From an uncultured Microbacterium sp. (lineage in GTDB: Bacteria; Actinomycetota; Actinomycetes; Actinomycetales; Microbacteriaceae): a DNA stretch of 64,000 bases. The stretch spans positions 158,140 to 222,139 of the forward strand of contig NZ_CANKZA010000006.1 in assembly GCF_947488465.1 (NCBI RefSeq). Reading direction: 5' to 3'. Under the pieces are notes generated by a model. The model was not told the origin of the DNA. It ran no database searches and saw only the letters and a program-made list of their open reading frames with translations. The position numbers were made by a program, and so were the translations under genes. This document shows positions 36,020 to 44,447 of the stretch, piece by piece (within the stretch, counting starts at the first letter, position 1; each line of letters begins with the position of its first letter).

Positions 36020-36693
36020 TCGATAGCCCGGGCGCCCACGACGTGGCCCGCCATGATGGAGTACGAGAAGCGGAACGTCCCGACGCCTGGCGCGCTCCCG
36101 TTCCGAACGAGAATGAGCACCCCATCGAGCGCACGGGCCGCAGGACGGAGTCGCTTCTTGCGAAGACGTGACTTACGCTCGCCGAGATGGATTTTGATCT
36201 CGTTCCGAATCCAATCGAGAGTCGCAATGAGTTCCTCGCTGGTCTCAATGGGAACTCGATCGAGCCCGCGACGCGTGCGCTTACGGATTGACCTGCGCGC
36301 ACGGCCGGGGACACGCCAAACATCATGCTTACGGTGAGGGAAAAGCTCCGCGAATATATCTACCTCGTCGCGCCAAGCTTCGCCGCTGAGGTGTTCGCGC
36401 TTCAAGACGGAGTAACAAGCATCAAGACTTGCCCCCGCTCGAAAGGCACCCCGATAGCGATCAACGATCTTGGCGCAGCAAGGGGCGACCTTGATGACCA
36501 ACTTGTCGAAGTAGGAGTCGACATCGTCAGGCGCCCGCCATTCGGGTCCATCGCTGACCTGCGCGCTGCGTTGCCAAAGACCAGTGAGCATGGATCTTGC
36601 TTCCTGGAGTCCGTGCACTGCCGCCGCTAGTGCTGCCGCTTCGGATTCGCGGTTCCCCACCAGTGACACACCCCCAGTCCTCCACGTGGCCAT
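36016..36693 (-). CDS. Uncharacterised protein (225 aa)
   Basis: A helical, basic protein (long RRSIRKRTRRGLDR and GERKSRLRKKRLR stretches) with a single Cys-Cys pair (VAPCCAKIVDRYRG). The ATG at 36693 lacks a ribosome binding site; GTG codons at 36669 or 36660 are alternatives. It forms a two-gene unit with the membrane protein downstream. Lower GC than the backbone. Not similar to anything I can name. Confidence 0.55.
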   Translation of the reverse strand: MATWRTGGVSLVGNRESEAAALAAAVHGLQEARSMLTGLWQRSAQVSDGPEWRAPDDVDSYFDKLVIKVAPCCAKIVDRYRGAFRAGASLDACYSVLKREHLSGEAWRDEVDIFAELFPHRKHDVWRVPGRARRSIRKRTRRGLDRVPIETSEELIATLDWIRNEIKIHLGERKSRLRKKRLRPAARALDGVLILVRNGSAPGVGTFRFSYSIMAGHVVGARAIE

Positions 36694-36808
36694 TCACTCA
36701 GATCGCTAGCATAGCGCCAGGCGAAGCGCAAACTACATCCGTGTAACTCTGGAGCGAACGGCGGTGGCCAGCGTAGAATGTTTCGTCGACCTGCGTGGGG
36801 AAAAGGTG

Positions 36809-37159
36809 ATGAGCTTGGGAGAGAACGAGACACAACATCATCTCGTACTCGACGACGTTGGCGACCTAGAGTTGGCACGGACGGCGGTGGCCGTGGTTGC
36901 TAGTCACCACCTGCCATTTGGACTTCGATCACACATCTGGAAGCGCGACCTCAAGCGAGTGGCACGCACGATTGATCTAGCGGTATACGCGCGACACACG
37001 ACGGGATCGACCGCCCCACTTCACCTGTCGTCGAACGACAGCGACATCTGCGTTGCGGCCATCGAATGGAATGCCGAGCGCGAGCACCTACTACCTGTTG
37101 GATCCGTTGTCGGATATCGAGAGCTGCTCAACCGCGTCGAAGCCGCAGACTCTCAGTAG
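36809..37159 (+). CDS. Uncharacterised protein (116 aa)
   Basis: The ATG at 36809 follows GGGGAAAAGGTG, an acceptable ribosome binding site; a start at 36764 is less likely. The product is small, soluble and histidine-rich at one point (VASHHLPFGLRSHIWKRD). Divergent from the 225-aa gene. Its function is not recognised, and its base composition is that of the accessory region. Confidence 0.5.
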   Translation: MSLGENETQHHLVLDDVGDLELARTAVAVVASHHLPFGLRSHIWKRDLKRVARTIDLAVYARHTTGSTAPLHLSSNDSDICVAAIEWNAEREHLLPVGSVVGYRELLNRVEAADSQ

Positions 37160-37239
37160 TCGGGCAACAGCGCTCGCAAACCACCCGCGGCTGCTAAACG
37201 AGTGGGTGATGCGATAACCTGCCATCCCGATCGAGTAAT

Positions 37240-38109
37240 TCAACTCGACGCATCGAGCAGATCCCTCGCGGCGCGGCTGATCTGCTCGAGTTCGAGAGAC
37301 GCCGCACTACGGTTCTCCTGCGCTGCGACTACCTGGCCTCGTAGCCCGTCAATCTCCGCGATGTACGGCCGAAACTCTGCGTCAATCTGGGCACGAACAT
37401 CAGCGTGCAGGTCTGTCGCCGCGCGCTCGGCCTCTGACATGACCCCGTTCACGACAGTCCGGCGGCGCGATTGCCGCCGGCGCTCAGCCTGGAGCTGGGC
37501 AATCTCGTCAATAGCGACCTTGCCCCCTTCGAGTATGTTTAGCGCCACGCCGATCTTGTTCGCGTGCTTGGCGACCCGCCCCACCTTGTCCGCAGTCTTC
37601 ACGGCCTGCCACGGCTTCAACTTGATCCCCAGTCGGGATGCGAGCCCCTTTACAGCGGTATGTCCAAACGTCCCCGAAGAGTCCGCGAGGTTTCTCCCCT
37701 GGCCCGCTCCCCATTGCGCGACGAACTTGGTGGACCACTCGGGTATCTTGCTCACAAACGCGGGCATGTTTGCCATCGCGGGGAACTTGCGCTTCCGAGC
37801 CCCGCCGCGGATCGAGAATGCAGCGCGTCTGGGCTCATTCACCTCGACGGCAAAATCCGTCAACTCGGCGACGGTCCGCGCCTGCGGGCCTCGCTCGATG
37901 GATGCGACCTCTGAGCCAAGGTCGGTAAGAAGTTCACGCCAGAGCGTGCCCACAAGACTGTTGCGACCTGTCCAAGTTGCGGCGCCCGCTCTGAAGTGAT
38001 CGTCGGCATTACTCGCGCATGTCCGTACTGCACTCAGCCTCTGCCCGCGTAAACGGCGAGCCGCGTCATAAGCCCATGACTTGCTTCTTCTTTGCCTGAA
38101 ACTCATCAT
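37240..38109 (-). pseudogene. C-terminal fragment of a LeoA/HP0731-like dynamin GTPase
   Basis: The final 240 residues resemble the tail of LeoA-type bacterial dynamins: LLTDLGSEVASIERG, then MPAFVSKIPEWS, a short hydrophobic stretch, and IKLKPWQAVKTADKVGRVAK followed by a charged helical end. The N-terminal GTPase (P-loop, T/D motifs) is missing. The frame instead begins MMSFRQRRSKSWAYD inside the 3' end of the SPFH gene, a non-family sequence. The likely reading is a truncated gene left by deletion or insertion. The match is from memory of the family and should be treated as moderate. Confidence 0.5.
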
Positions 38110-39124
38110 CGGTGAGGACCCCAGCGTCGGCGAGTTCTTTCAGCTTCTTGACGGTCTCAGTCTGCTCATCAACTGACAACGCTGGCGCAGGAGCTGAGGT
38201 TGCCCCGGAGTCAACGGGCGACCCGACCGGCGCGGCGTTCATGGGGTTGAGTCCAGTCACTACCCCCAGTCCGACCGCGAGTCCCGCGGCGTCTCCTAAC
38301 CCGTGATCCTGGATGCCCTGGGCGATCTTCTGCTGGGCCAGGACGTTCGACGCTTGTTGGGAGACGCCTTCGTACGCAGACACACTTAGGCGGTTGGATG
38401 CGAACTGCCGGACGAGCTCTCGCGAAGCCGTCGAGAACTCGATGTTCTCGATGCCGACGTTGACAAGGTCGAGTCCGTATCGGGTGATCCAGGAGCCCAG
38501 CACGCCACTGTCGTCCGCCATCGCATGTGCGATCTCTCCAGCGTGCGCGGGCATCTCGGGAAGTCGACGCGTTCGCGAAAGCGCGTTGACGGCGGTGATG
38601 AACGCTTGCAGGAACTCCGCCGAGATCTGTTCCTGAGCACCTGGGCTGTCAAAACTGTAGTGCCGACTATTGGCGGGCAAGAAGTTCCGCACGAAGGTCA
38701 CAGGATCGACGACCTGGAGGACGAACGAGCCGAAGGCGGTGAGCTCGAGATCGGCGTTGTAGAACAGGTCGTGATACGCCATCGGCGCCCGAGTTCCGAA
38801 CTTCAATCCGCGCAACTCACGAAGGTTGACGAACGAGACCCACTTCTGATCGGCTGTCTGGCCACCGTAGCCAAAGCGCTCGGCGGCTTGCCGGAAGACG
38901 GACTCGACGACGCCGTCTCCCGCGAAAACGCTGGCTTGGCCAAACAGGTACTCGTATCCACCCGGTTCGGTGACGATCTCCTCGACCCCGCCCTCGCCGA
39001 AGATCAGCGCCGCAGTGTTCTCTGGAACAAAGATCTTCGACCCGTTTGAGATGACATCGGCGGAACCGCGGCGGTTTACCCCGCGACCCGTGTTGCTCTG
39101 ACGGAAAAGTCCGGGCGCCACCAC
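38066..39124 (-). CDS. SPFH-domain protein with C-terminal SHOCT, doubtful 5' end
   Basis: 352 aa from a GTG at 39124. The body is SPFH-like: NGSKIFVPENTAALIF, then VFAGDGVVESVFRQ, LRGLKFGT and a late SRELVRQFASNRL. A 28-residue SHOCT motif ends it (LKELADAGVLTDDEFQAKKKQ). Related proteins usually begin about 40 residues earlier with MGLI-type sequence. A strong AAGGAGG (39189-39195) does lie upstream, but its GTG (39180) reads VGLIQGKTS in a different frame, while the SPFH frame is open only to 39202. The N-terminus may have been lost by a frame-changing deletion. Such proteins organise membrane complexes. Confidence 0.65.
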   Translation of the reverse strand: MVAPGLFRQSNTGRGVNRRGSADVISNGSKIFVPENTAALIFGEGGVEEIVTEPGGYEYLFGQASVFAGDGVVESVFRQAAERFGYGGQTADQKWVSFVNLRELRGLKFGTRAPMAYHDLFYNADLELTAFGSFVLQVVDPVTFVRNFLPANSRHYSFDSPGAQEQISAEFLQAFITAVNALSRTRRLPEMPAHAGEIAHAMADDSGVLGSWITRYGLDLVNVGIENIEFSTASRELVRQFASNRLSVSAYEGVSQQASNVLAQQKIAQGIQDHGLGDAAGLAVGLGVVTGLNPMNAAPVGSPVDSGATSAPAPALSVDEQTETVKKLKELADAGVLTDDEFQAKKKQVMGL

Positions 39125-39385
39125 GGTTCGCTCATCGAACGGCCCGGAGGTGATGATGTCTTTCCCTGAATCAGCCCCACTACTGGTTCCTCCTTGAACT
39201 TACCTACGCCGGCCGGCGACTCGGCACCCGCCCTCGGGCGGTCGAAATGCCTATCGTCATCCTCGCATGGGGTCGCGTCCCGAATGATGCCGGGGAGGCT
39301 GTCCGCGAGCTGCGGCGGGAGGTCTTGACTGTTTCGTGGCAGAAATGTGGCAGAAGCGCTTTCAGCGCATCGCCGAACTAGCAGA

Positions 39386-39409
39386 AAACCCGCGGAATTC
39401 CGCGGGTTT
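39386..39409. terminator. Perfect 24-bp palindrome next to tRNA-Ser
   Basis: AAACCCGCGGAA followed by its exact complement, with T at either end, works as a terminator in both directions. It lies 16 bp beyond the 3' end of tRNA-Ser(GCT), the island's right edge. Confidence 0.75.
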
Positions 39410-39425
39410 CGAGCCATGTTCTGAG

Positions 39426-39517
39426 TGGCGGAGACGGAGAGATTTGAACTCTCGGTTCCCAAAAGGGAACTCCACCTTAGCAGGGTGGTGCACTAGGCCG
39501 GACTATGCGACGTCTCC
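39426..39517 (-). tRNA. tRNA-Ser (anticodon GCT)
   Basis: 92 nt with CCA encoded. The acceptor stem GGAGACG pairs with CGTCTCC, discriminator G. The anticodon arm CCACC-CTGCTAA-GGTGG gives GCT (reads AGC/AGU). A long variable arm (GAGTTCCCTTTTGGGAACC region) and the T-arm with TTCAAAT confirm a class II serine tRNA. It is the integration target of the adjacent island. Confidence 0.95.
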
Positions 39518-39594
39518 AGAACATCCGCGCGAAACGGCGCGGATGCACTCGGCAATCATAACTGCTTCGGCGGGATCTGCCGAACCGAGCCGGC

Positions 39595-40890
39595 CTACCG
39601 CTCGGCGACCGTGCAGGTGACCTGCGCGGCGGTCTGGCCAGTCACGGTGCTCGGCAACGCGACCGCGGTCTCGGTCGGTGCGGGCTCGACCGGCGGCGCC
39701 TCGGTTGATCCCGGCGCCGGCGTCGCTGTCGGGGTCGGCGTGGGAGCCGTGGCTTCGCCGACGACCTCCGTGCCGTTGCCGTCACTCGTCGATCCGGTGA
39801 GTTGCAGCGGTTGATTTGCGGCGAGCGCAGCGAAGAGCACATCCGCATCAGAGGTCACGGGAAGCACCCGCAGCCCACCCTCGGCGTACGCCGTCGGATA
39901 CTGGACGAAGACGATGTCCTCGTACGGCACGCTCCGCACCGCCATCGCGATCTGGACCATCCGTTGCGGATTCGCGAGCGTGTCGCTGAGCACCAACTGC
40001 CCGCTCGTGACCTGCTTGACGGCGGTGTTTGCGAGGTTGAGAAGCGTGCCGGGGTTCGCCAGCACGCCGTCCGACTGGAGCTTTCGCACCATCGAGCTCA
40101 TGAACTGCTGCTGGTTCGAGATGCGACCGAGGTCGGACCCGTCGCCGATGCCGTGGCGGATGCGGAGGAACTGCAGCGCCTCGGCGCCGACGAGTGTGTG
40201 CTGCCCCGCGGCCAGATCGAGACCGGTGTGGATATCGCTGATGTCATCGGAGAGACAGACGTCGACACCCCCGATCGCGTCGGACATGTTGATGACGCCT
40301 GTCCACCGGATCGCGCCGGCGAACTGGATGTCGACACCGGTGAGCTTCTCGACCGTCAGCACGCTGCAGGCGAGCCCGCCATACATGTACGACACGTTGA
40401 TCATCTGGGCGCTCATCGCCGAATACTGCGTGCCGTCTTCGCCCGTGCACGACGGGATCGACACGATCATGTCGCGCGGGAAGGAGACGACGGTGACTCG
40501 TCGCGGAGCATCGCTGATGTTGATCAGCATCGTCACATCGTTGCGTTCGCCCTCCGCATCCGCCGCGGCGCACCGCGGGAACAGAGCGAGGTCTTGCCCT
40601 TCGCACGAGTCGGTTCCGACGAGCAGCATGTTCACGCCGCCCTCGATCTCGCCGATGCTCGGCGGCAGAGCAGCCTCGTCTTCACCGATCGAGACACCGG
40701 AATCGGCGACGGCGCGCGCGGCATCCCACAGGTAGAAGCCACCCACCGCGGCGACACTCACCACGACGACGGCGACGATCGCGCCGAGCATCGTGAGGAT
40801 CTGCACGAACGGGTTCGGGGACCGCAGGATTCCGTGACGCGCGACGGGCTGACGGCGCGAAGACGCCTTACCCTCGGGGCGTGAACTCAC
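39595..40890 (-). CDS. LytR-CpsA-Psr (LCP) family phosphotransferase
   Basis: 431 aa from the GTG at 40890, which follows AAAGGAT. After a basic cytoplasmic tail, one membrane helix spans about 30-52 (ILTMLGAIVAVVVVSVAAV). The extracellular LCP domain follows: MLLVGTDS, RNDVTMLINISD, SFPRDMIVSIP and the RIRHGIGDGSDLGRISNQQQ block, in which conserved Arg/Asp residues bind the polyprenyl-pyrophosphate substrate. A Thr/Pro-rich tail ends the protein. LCP enzymes attach glycopolymers to peptidoglycan, or to arabinogalactan in other actinobacteria. It stands alone between the two tRNA-Ser genes. Confidence 0.9.
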   Translation of the reverse strand: MSSRPEGKASSRRQPVARHGILRSPNPFVQILTMLGAIVAVVVVSVAAVGGFYLWDAARAVADSGVSIGEDEAALPPSIGEIEGGVNMLLVGTDSCEGQDLALFPRCAAADAEGERNDVTMLINISDAPRRVTVVSFPRDMIVSIPSCTGEDGTQYSAMSAQMINVSYMYGGLACSVLTVEKLTGVDIQFAGAIRWTGVINMSDAIGGVDVCLSDDISDIHTGLDLAAGQHTLVGAEALQFLRIRHGIGDGSDLGRISNQQQFMSSMVRKLQSDGVLANPGTLLNLANTAVKQVTSGQLVLSDTLANPQRMVQIAMAVRSVPYEDIVFVQYPTAYAEGGLRVLPVTSDADVLFAALAANQPLQLTGSTSDGNGTEVVGEATAPTPTPTATPAPGSTEAPPVEPAPTETAVALPSTVTGQTAAQVTCTVAER

Positions 40891-40906
40891 GGGGGATCCT
40901 TTCGAA

Positions 40907-40926
40907 AGCGGAGGGTGTGGGATTCG
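40907..40926. repeat. 20-bp copy of the tRNA-Ser(TGA) 3' end
   Basis: AGCGGAGGGTGTGGGATTCG is identical to 41054-41073, the acceptor and T-arm end of the neighbouring tRNA-Ser(TGA). The 127 bp between the copies hold a GC-rich hairpin (around GGCCCCCTCCGGGGCC) but no gene. It may be the scar of a lost element or a local duplication. Confidence 0.7.
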
Positions 40927-41055
40927 TCCCCACCGTCTCTCCGATGATCGCTGCGCGCTCATCGGAGCCTCTGACGGCGTGGGCCCACCTGAAGGTTCGA
41001 ACCTCAGCCCCAATTGGTTGCGAGGCGGCCCCCTCCGGGGCCCCCTCCCAACCAG

Positions 41056-41140
41056 CGGAGGGTGTGGGATTCGAACCCACGGGACATTGCTGCCCACTGG
41101 TTTTCAAGACCAGGTCCATCGGCCGCTCGGACAACCCTCC
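41056..41140 (-). tRNA. tRNA-Ser (anticodon TGA)
   Basis: 85 nt. The acceptor GGAGGGT pairs with ACCCTCC, discriminator G; CCA is not encoded. The anticodon stem CTGGT/ACCAG encloses CTTGAAA, giving TGA. A class II variable arm (GGGCAGCAATGTCCC region) and a T-loop GTTCGAATC are present. It lies on the same strand as serS. Confidence 0.95.
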
Positions 41141-41236
41141 CGACAGAGGCCGAAGCATCCGTCGAACAGCGCTGAGTCTAGTCGACCGCGTTCTCCCCAT
41201 TGTCACGGAAAGCGCCTGTGGACCGGCTGAAAACCC

Positions 41237-42154
41237 CTATAGACCTCGCAAAATCTCCGCAACTCCGCCCGCGTAGACGGATGCTGTCGTCTCGGATGCC
41301 GCAGCTCGCACCTCGTCCGGCCCCTGCGCCATGGCGATCGCGCGCCCCCCGTGCTCGCGCGCCCAGCGGAACATCCCGACGTCGTTGCGACCGTCGCCCA
41401 TCACGAGCACATGTTCAGGATCGACGCCCAACCACGTGCGTACTCGCTCGAGCGCGGTGGACTTGTCGACACCCTGCGGGGCGATGTCGAGCCACGCCGA
41501 CCAGCCCACCGCGTACGACACCTTGTTCAATCCGATGCGGGCGACCAGGTCGACGAAGTCCTCGTCGGTGTCCTCCGGCGAGACCACGACGACGCGGCAG
41601 ACCGGCTGCGAGGCGAGTTCGTGGAAGCTCACTCGCTGTGCGTGAGCGAGATTCCAGTCGTCCATCTCACCGGTGTAGCGGCGACGTCCGTCGGCGAGCT
41701 CGACCATGTAGTTGGCGTCCGGCAGGTGCTCCCCGAGGAGGGTCAGCACTTCGGCAGGGTCGAACGTCTCGATGTGGAAACGCTCGTAGCGCAGCTCCTC
41801 AGCGAAGTCCCCGTCGATCCGCTTCATGATCACGGCACCGTTGGAGCACACGGCGTAGTCGGGCGCGAGATCGAGCACCCGTTGGATGCCGCGCGTGCTC
41901 TCCCACGCCCGGCCGGTCGCCAGCATGACCTCGTGGCCGGCGCGATGCGCGTGGGCGATCGCCTCGACGACGCCCGGGCTCAAGGTCTCGTCCTCGAGCA
42001 GCACCGTGCCGTCGACATCGAGCGCGATGAGCAACCGCTCGATGGGCGCCCCGGCATCCTCCGCCTCGTCGGCGAGGTCCTCGACCAGCGCGGCAGCCTG
42101 AGCCTCCGGGACGATCTCGATCGACCCGGTGGCGGGGAGGTGGGTAGAGCTCAT
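41237..42154 (-). CDS. HAD-superfamily sugar phosphatase-like hydrolase (Cof type)
   Basis: 305 aa. Motif I is [12 protein letters not shown] with the nucleophile Asp and general acid Asp (DVDGT), motif II is MLATGRAW, and the C-terminal motif IV reads [12 protein letters not shown]. The IIB cap lies between. The ATG overlaps the serS stop (ATGA), so it is translated with the synthetase; this serS-HAD pairing is common in actinobacteria. Members remove phosphate from sugar phosphates, flavins or related metabolites, and the substrate here is unknown. An N-terminal 35-residue acidic extension precedes the core. Confidence 0.88.
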   Translation of the reverse strand: MSSTHLPATGSIEIVPEAQAAALVEDLADEAEDAGAPIERLLIALDVDGTVLLEDETLSPGVVEAIAHAHRAGHEVMLATGRAWESTRGIQRVLDLAPDYAVCSNGAVIMKRIDGDFAEELRYERFHIETFDPAEVLTLLGEHLPDANYMVELADGRRRYTGEMDDWNLAHAQRVSFHELASQPVCRVVVVSPEDTDEDFVDLVARIGLNKVSYAVGWSAWLDIAPQGVDKSTALERVRTWLGVDPEHVLVMGDGRNDVGMFRWAREHGGRAIAMAQGPDEVRAAASETTASVYAGGVAEILRGL

Positions 42155-43416
42155 CCGATCGGCTCCGCGACCTCGATGCCGCCGAGGTACGGGCGGAGCA
42201 CCTCGGGGATGACGACCGAGCCGTCGGCACGCTGGTGTGTCTCGAGCAGGGCGACGATCCAGCGCGTCGTCGCGAGCGTGCCGTTGAGGGTCGCGACCGG
42301 TGCGGTCTTGCCCCCGTCCGGCCGGTAGCGCACATCGAGACGGCGCGCCTGGTAGCTCGTGCAGTTGCTCGTGGAGGTCAGCTCACGATACGCACCTTGC
42401 GTGGGCACCCAGGCCTCGACGTCGTACTTCCGCGCGGCGCTCGAGCCGAGGTCACCGGCGGCGACATCGATCACGCGGTAGCTGAGACCGAGATCCTGCA
42501 GCATCTGCTCCTGCAGGGCGACGAGGCGCAGGTGCTCCTCTTCGGCATCCTCCGGGGCCGTGTAGACGAACATCTCGAGCTTGTTGAACTGGTGCACGCG
42601 GATGATCCCGCGGGTGTCCTTGCCGTACGAGCCGGCTTCGCGGCGGTAGCACGTCGACCATCCGGCGTAGCGCTTGGGTCCGGCCTCGAGATCGATGATC
42701 TCGCCCATGTGGTAGCCGGCGAGGGGCACCTCGCTCGTGCCGACGAGATAGAGGTCCTCGCCCTCCAGGCGGTACACCTCATCGGCGTGCTGACCGAGGA
42801 ACCCGGTCCCCTTCATCACCTCGGGCCGCACGAGCGTCGGCGGGATCATCGGGATGAACCCGGCATCCACCGCCCTCTGCAACCCGAGCGCCATGAGGGC
42901 GTACTCGAGACGCGCGCCGATGCCGGTCAAGAAGTAGAAGCGGCTCCCCGAGACCTTCGTGCCGCGCTCCATGTCGATCGCGCCGAGCTTCTCACCGAGC
43001 TCGAGGTGGTCGAGCGGTTCGAAATCGAAGGATGCCGGTTCGCCGTGCGTGCGGAGCGTCACGAAAGCCTCTTCACCGCCGGCGGGAACACCGTCGATCA
43101 CGATGTTCTCGATCTTGCTGAGCGCGGCTTCGGCGACCTCCTCGGCGGCAGCGGCGATCGCCTGCGCCTGCTTGACCCGCTCGCTGAGCTGTTTGCCCTC
43201 CGCGACGAGCGCAGCCTTCTGCTCCTTCGGAGCCTGAGCCACCGTCTTGCCGTGCGCGTTCTGTGCGGCACGGAGCTCTTCGAACGTGGTGATGGCTGCG
43301 CGGCGCTCCCGATCGGCGGCGAGGGCGGCATCGACGGTGTCGGGCGACTCGCCGCGGGCCTCCTGCGAGCGCTTGACGAGGTCCGGCTGGTCACGGAGGA
43401 AGGCGAGATCGATCAC
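42151..43416 (-). CDS. serS: Seryl-tRNA synthetase
   Basis: 421 aa, full length. The N-terminal antiparallel coiled coil (about 30-105) that grips the long variable arm of tRNA-Ser is followed by the class II catalytic core: motif 2 around [24 protein letters not shown], and motif 3 near [20 protein letters not shown]. It charges serine on the two tRNA-Ser genes found downstream on the same strand. The gene is transcribed first, ahead of the HAD phosphatase. Confidence 0.97.
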   Translation of the reverse strand: MIDLAFLRDQPDLVKRSQEARGESPDTVDAALAADRERRAAITTFEELRAAQNAHGKTVAQAPKEQKAALVAEGKQLSERVKQAQAIAAAAEEVAEAALSKIENIVIDGVPAGGEEAFVTLRTHGEPASFDFEPLDHLELGEKLGAIDMERGTKVSGSRFYFLTGIGARLEYALMALGLQRAVDAGFIPMIPPTLVRPEVMKGTGFLGQHADEVYRLEGEDLYLVGTSEVPLAGYHMGEIIDLEAGPKRYAGWSTCYRREAGSYGKDTRGIIRVHQFNKLEMFVYTAPEDAEEEHLRLVALQEQMLQDLGLSYRVIDVAAGDLGSSAARKYDVEAWVPTQGAYRELTSTSNCTSYQARRLDVRYRPDGGKTAPVATLNGTLATTRWIVALLETHQRADGSVVIPEVLRPYLGGIEVAEPIG

Positions 43417-43451
43417 CGGTCAAGTCTAGAGCGCCGGGTATCCTCAGCCTC

Positions 43452-44447
43452 ATGACCGACTCCCCCGCCTCGCAGCGCGCCGCGCTCGTCTACAACCCGA
43501 TCAAAGTGGATGCCGAGGCCCTCCGCTCGACGGTCACCGACGCCAGCGCCGCCGCCGGATGGGGAGAACCCCTCTTCTTCGAAACCACGGTCGAGGAGCC
43601 CGGCAACGGCCTGGCCCGCGAGGCTCTCGCGCAAGGCGCGACCGCCGTTCTCGTCGCCGGCGGCGACGGGACCGTGCGCGCGGTGAGCGAGGCGATGAGC
43701 AGGTCCGGCATCCCGCTGACGATCGTGCCGAGCGGCACCGGAAATCTCCTCGCGCGGAACCTTCGGTTTCCCCTCGCCGATCCCGACGCGATGGTCGAAG
43801 CGACCTTCACCGGCGAGCACCGCCCGATCGACATCGGCTTCGCGCGCATCACCCGGGTCGACGGTGAGTCTGCCGAGCACGGTTTCGTCGTCATGGGCGG
43901 GATGGGGCTCGATGCGGCCATGATCGCGAACACCAGCGGCGACTTGAAGAAGAAGGTCGGATGGCTCGCGTATATCGGCGGCGCCGCACGCTCCCTCGTC
44001 GGCGCGAAGCCGTTTCTCGTGCACTACCGGGTGCCCGGGCACCGGTTCCACCGGGCGCGCGTACAGAGCGTGCTGGTCGCCAACTGCGGCTCACTGCCAG
44101 CCGGACTCGAACTCATCCCGGAGGCGTCGGTGTCGGACGGAGAGCTCGACGTCGTCATCTTCCAGCCGAAGAGCGCGTTCGGCTGGCTCGCCGTGTGGCG
44201 ACGCGTCGCGTGGGACAACAGCGTGCTGAACAAGACGCGCGCCGGGCGGCGCGTGCTGCGACTGCGCACGAAGGACAATTCGGTGCGCTACGCCCGCGGC
44301 AGAGGGCTCGAGCTCTCGACCGACGAGCCCCAGCACGTGCAGCTCGACGGCGACGAGTTCGGTGAAGGCACCGCGATGACCTGCCGGATCGTCGCCGGCG
44401 GACTCCTCATCGCGGTCCCGAAGGGACACCCCGGAGCCGCCACGTGA
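43452..44447 (+). CDS. Diacylglycerol/lipid kinase family protein
   Basis: 331 aa. The catalytic domain contains VAGGDGTVRAVSEAM and IVPSGTGNLLARNL, the glycine-rich GGDGT and PxGTxN motifs that bind ATP in DgkB/YegS/sphingosine-kinase enzymes; the C-terminal beta domain includes IPEASVSDGELDVVIF. The likely reaction is phosphorylation of diacylglycerol or another lipid at the membrane. The photolyase gene overlaps its stop by 4 nt. Divergent from serS. Confidence 0.9.
   Translation: MTDSPASQRAALVYNPIKVDAEALRSTVTDASAAAGWGEPLFFETTVEEPGNGLAREALAQGATAVLVAGGDGTVRAVSEAMSRSGIPLTIVPSGTGNLLARNLRFPLADPDAMVEATFTGEHRPIDIGFARITRVDGESAEHGFVVMGGMGLDAAMIANTSGDLKKKVGWLAYIGGAARSLVGAKPFLVHYRVPGHRFHRARVQSVLVANCGSLPAGLELIPEASVSDGELDVVIFQPKSAFGWLAVWRRVAWDNSVLNKTRAGRRVLRLRTKDNSVRYARGRGLELSTDEPQHVQLDGDEFGEGTAMTCRIVAGGLLIAVPKGHPGAAT

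Larger units (their letters stand above)
22016..39486. mobile_element. Genomic island at tRNA-Ser(GCT), bounded by a 62-bp direct repeat
   Basis: Bases 22016-22077 and 39425-39486 are identical over 62 bp. The right copy is the 3' two-thirds of an intact tRNA-Ser gene including its CCA; the left copy is only that fragment. This is the standard scar of site-specific integration into a tRNA 3' end. The content is accessory: Fic, HEPN, Wadjet, unknown genes and remnants. Internal tRNA-end copies at 26854, 35122 and 35326 suggest several successive insertions. No complete tyrosine or serine recombinase gene was found, so the island appears immobilised. Confidence 0.85.

Noticed and set aside
39336..39620. 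Small frame running through tRNA-Ser (WRRRRDLNSRFPKG)
   Set aside because: It is translation of tRNA sequence; similar frames appear at both att copies and are not proteins.
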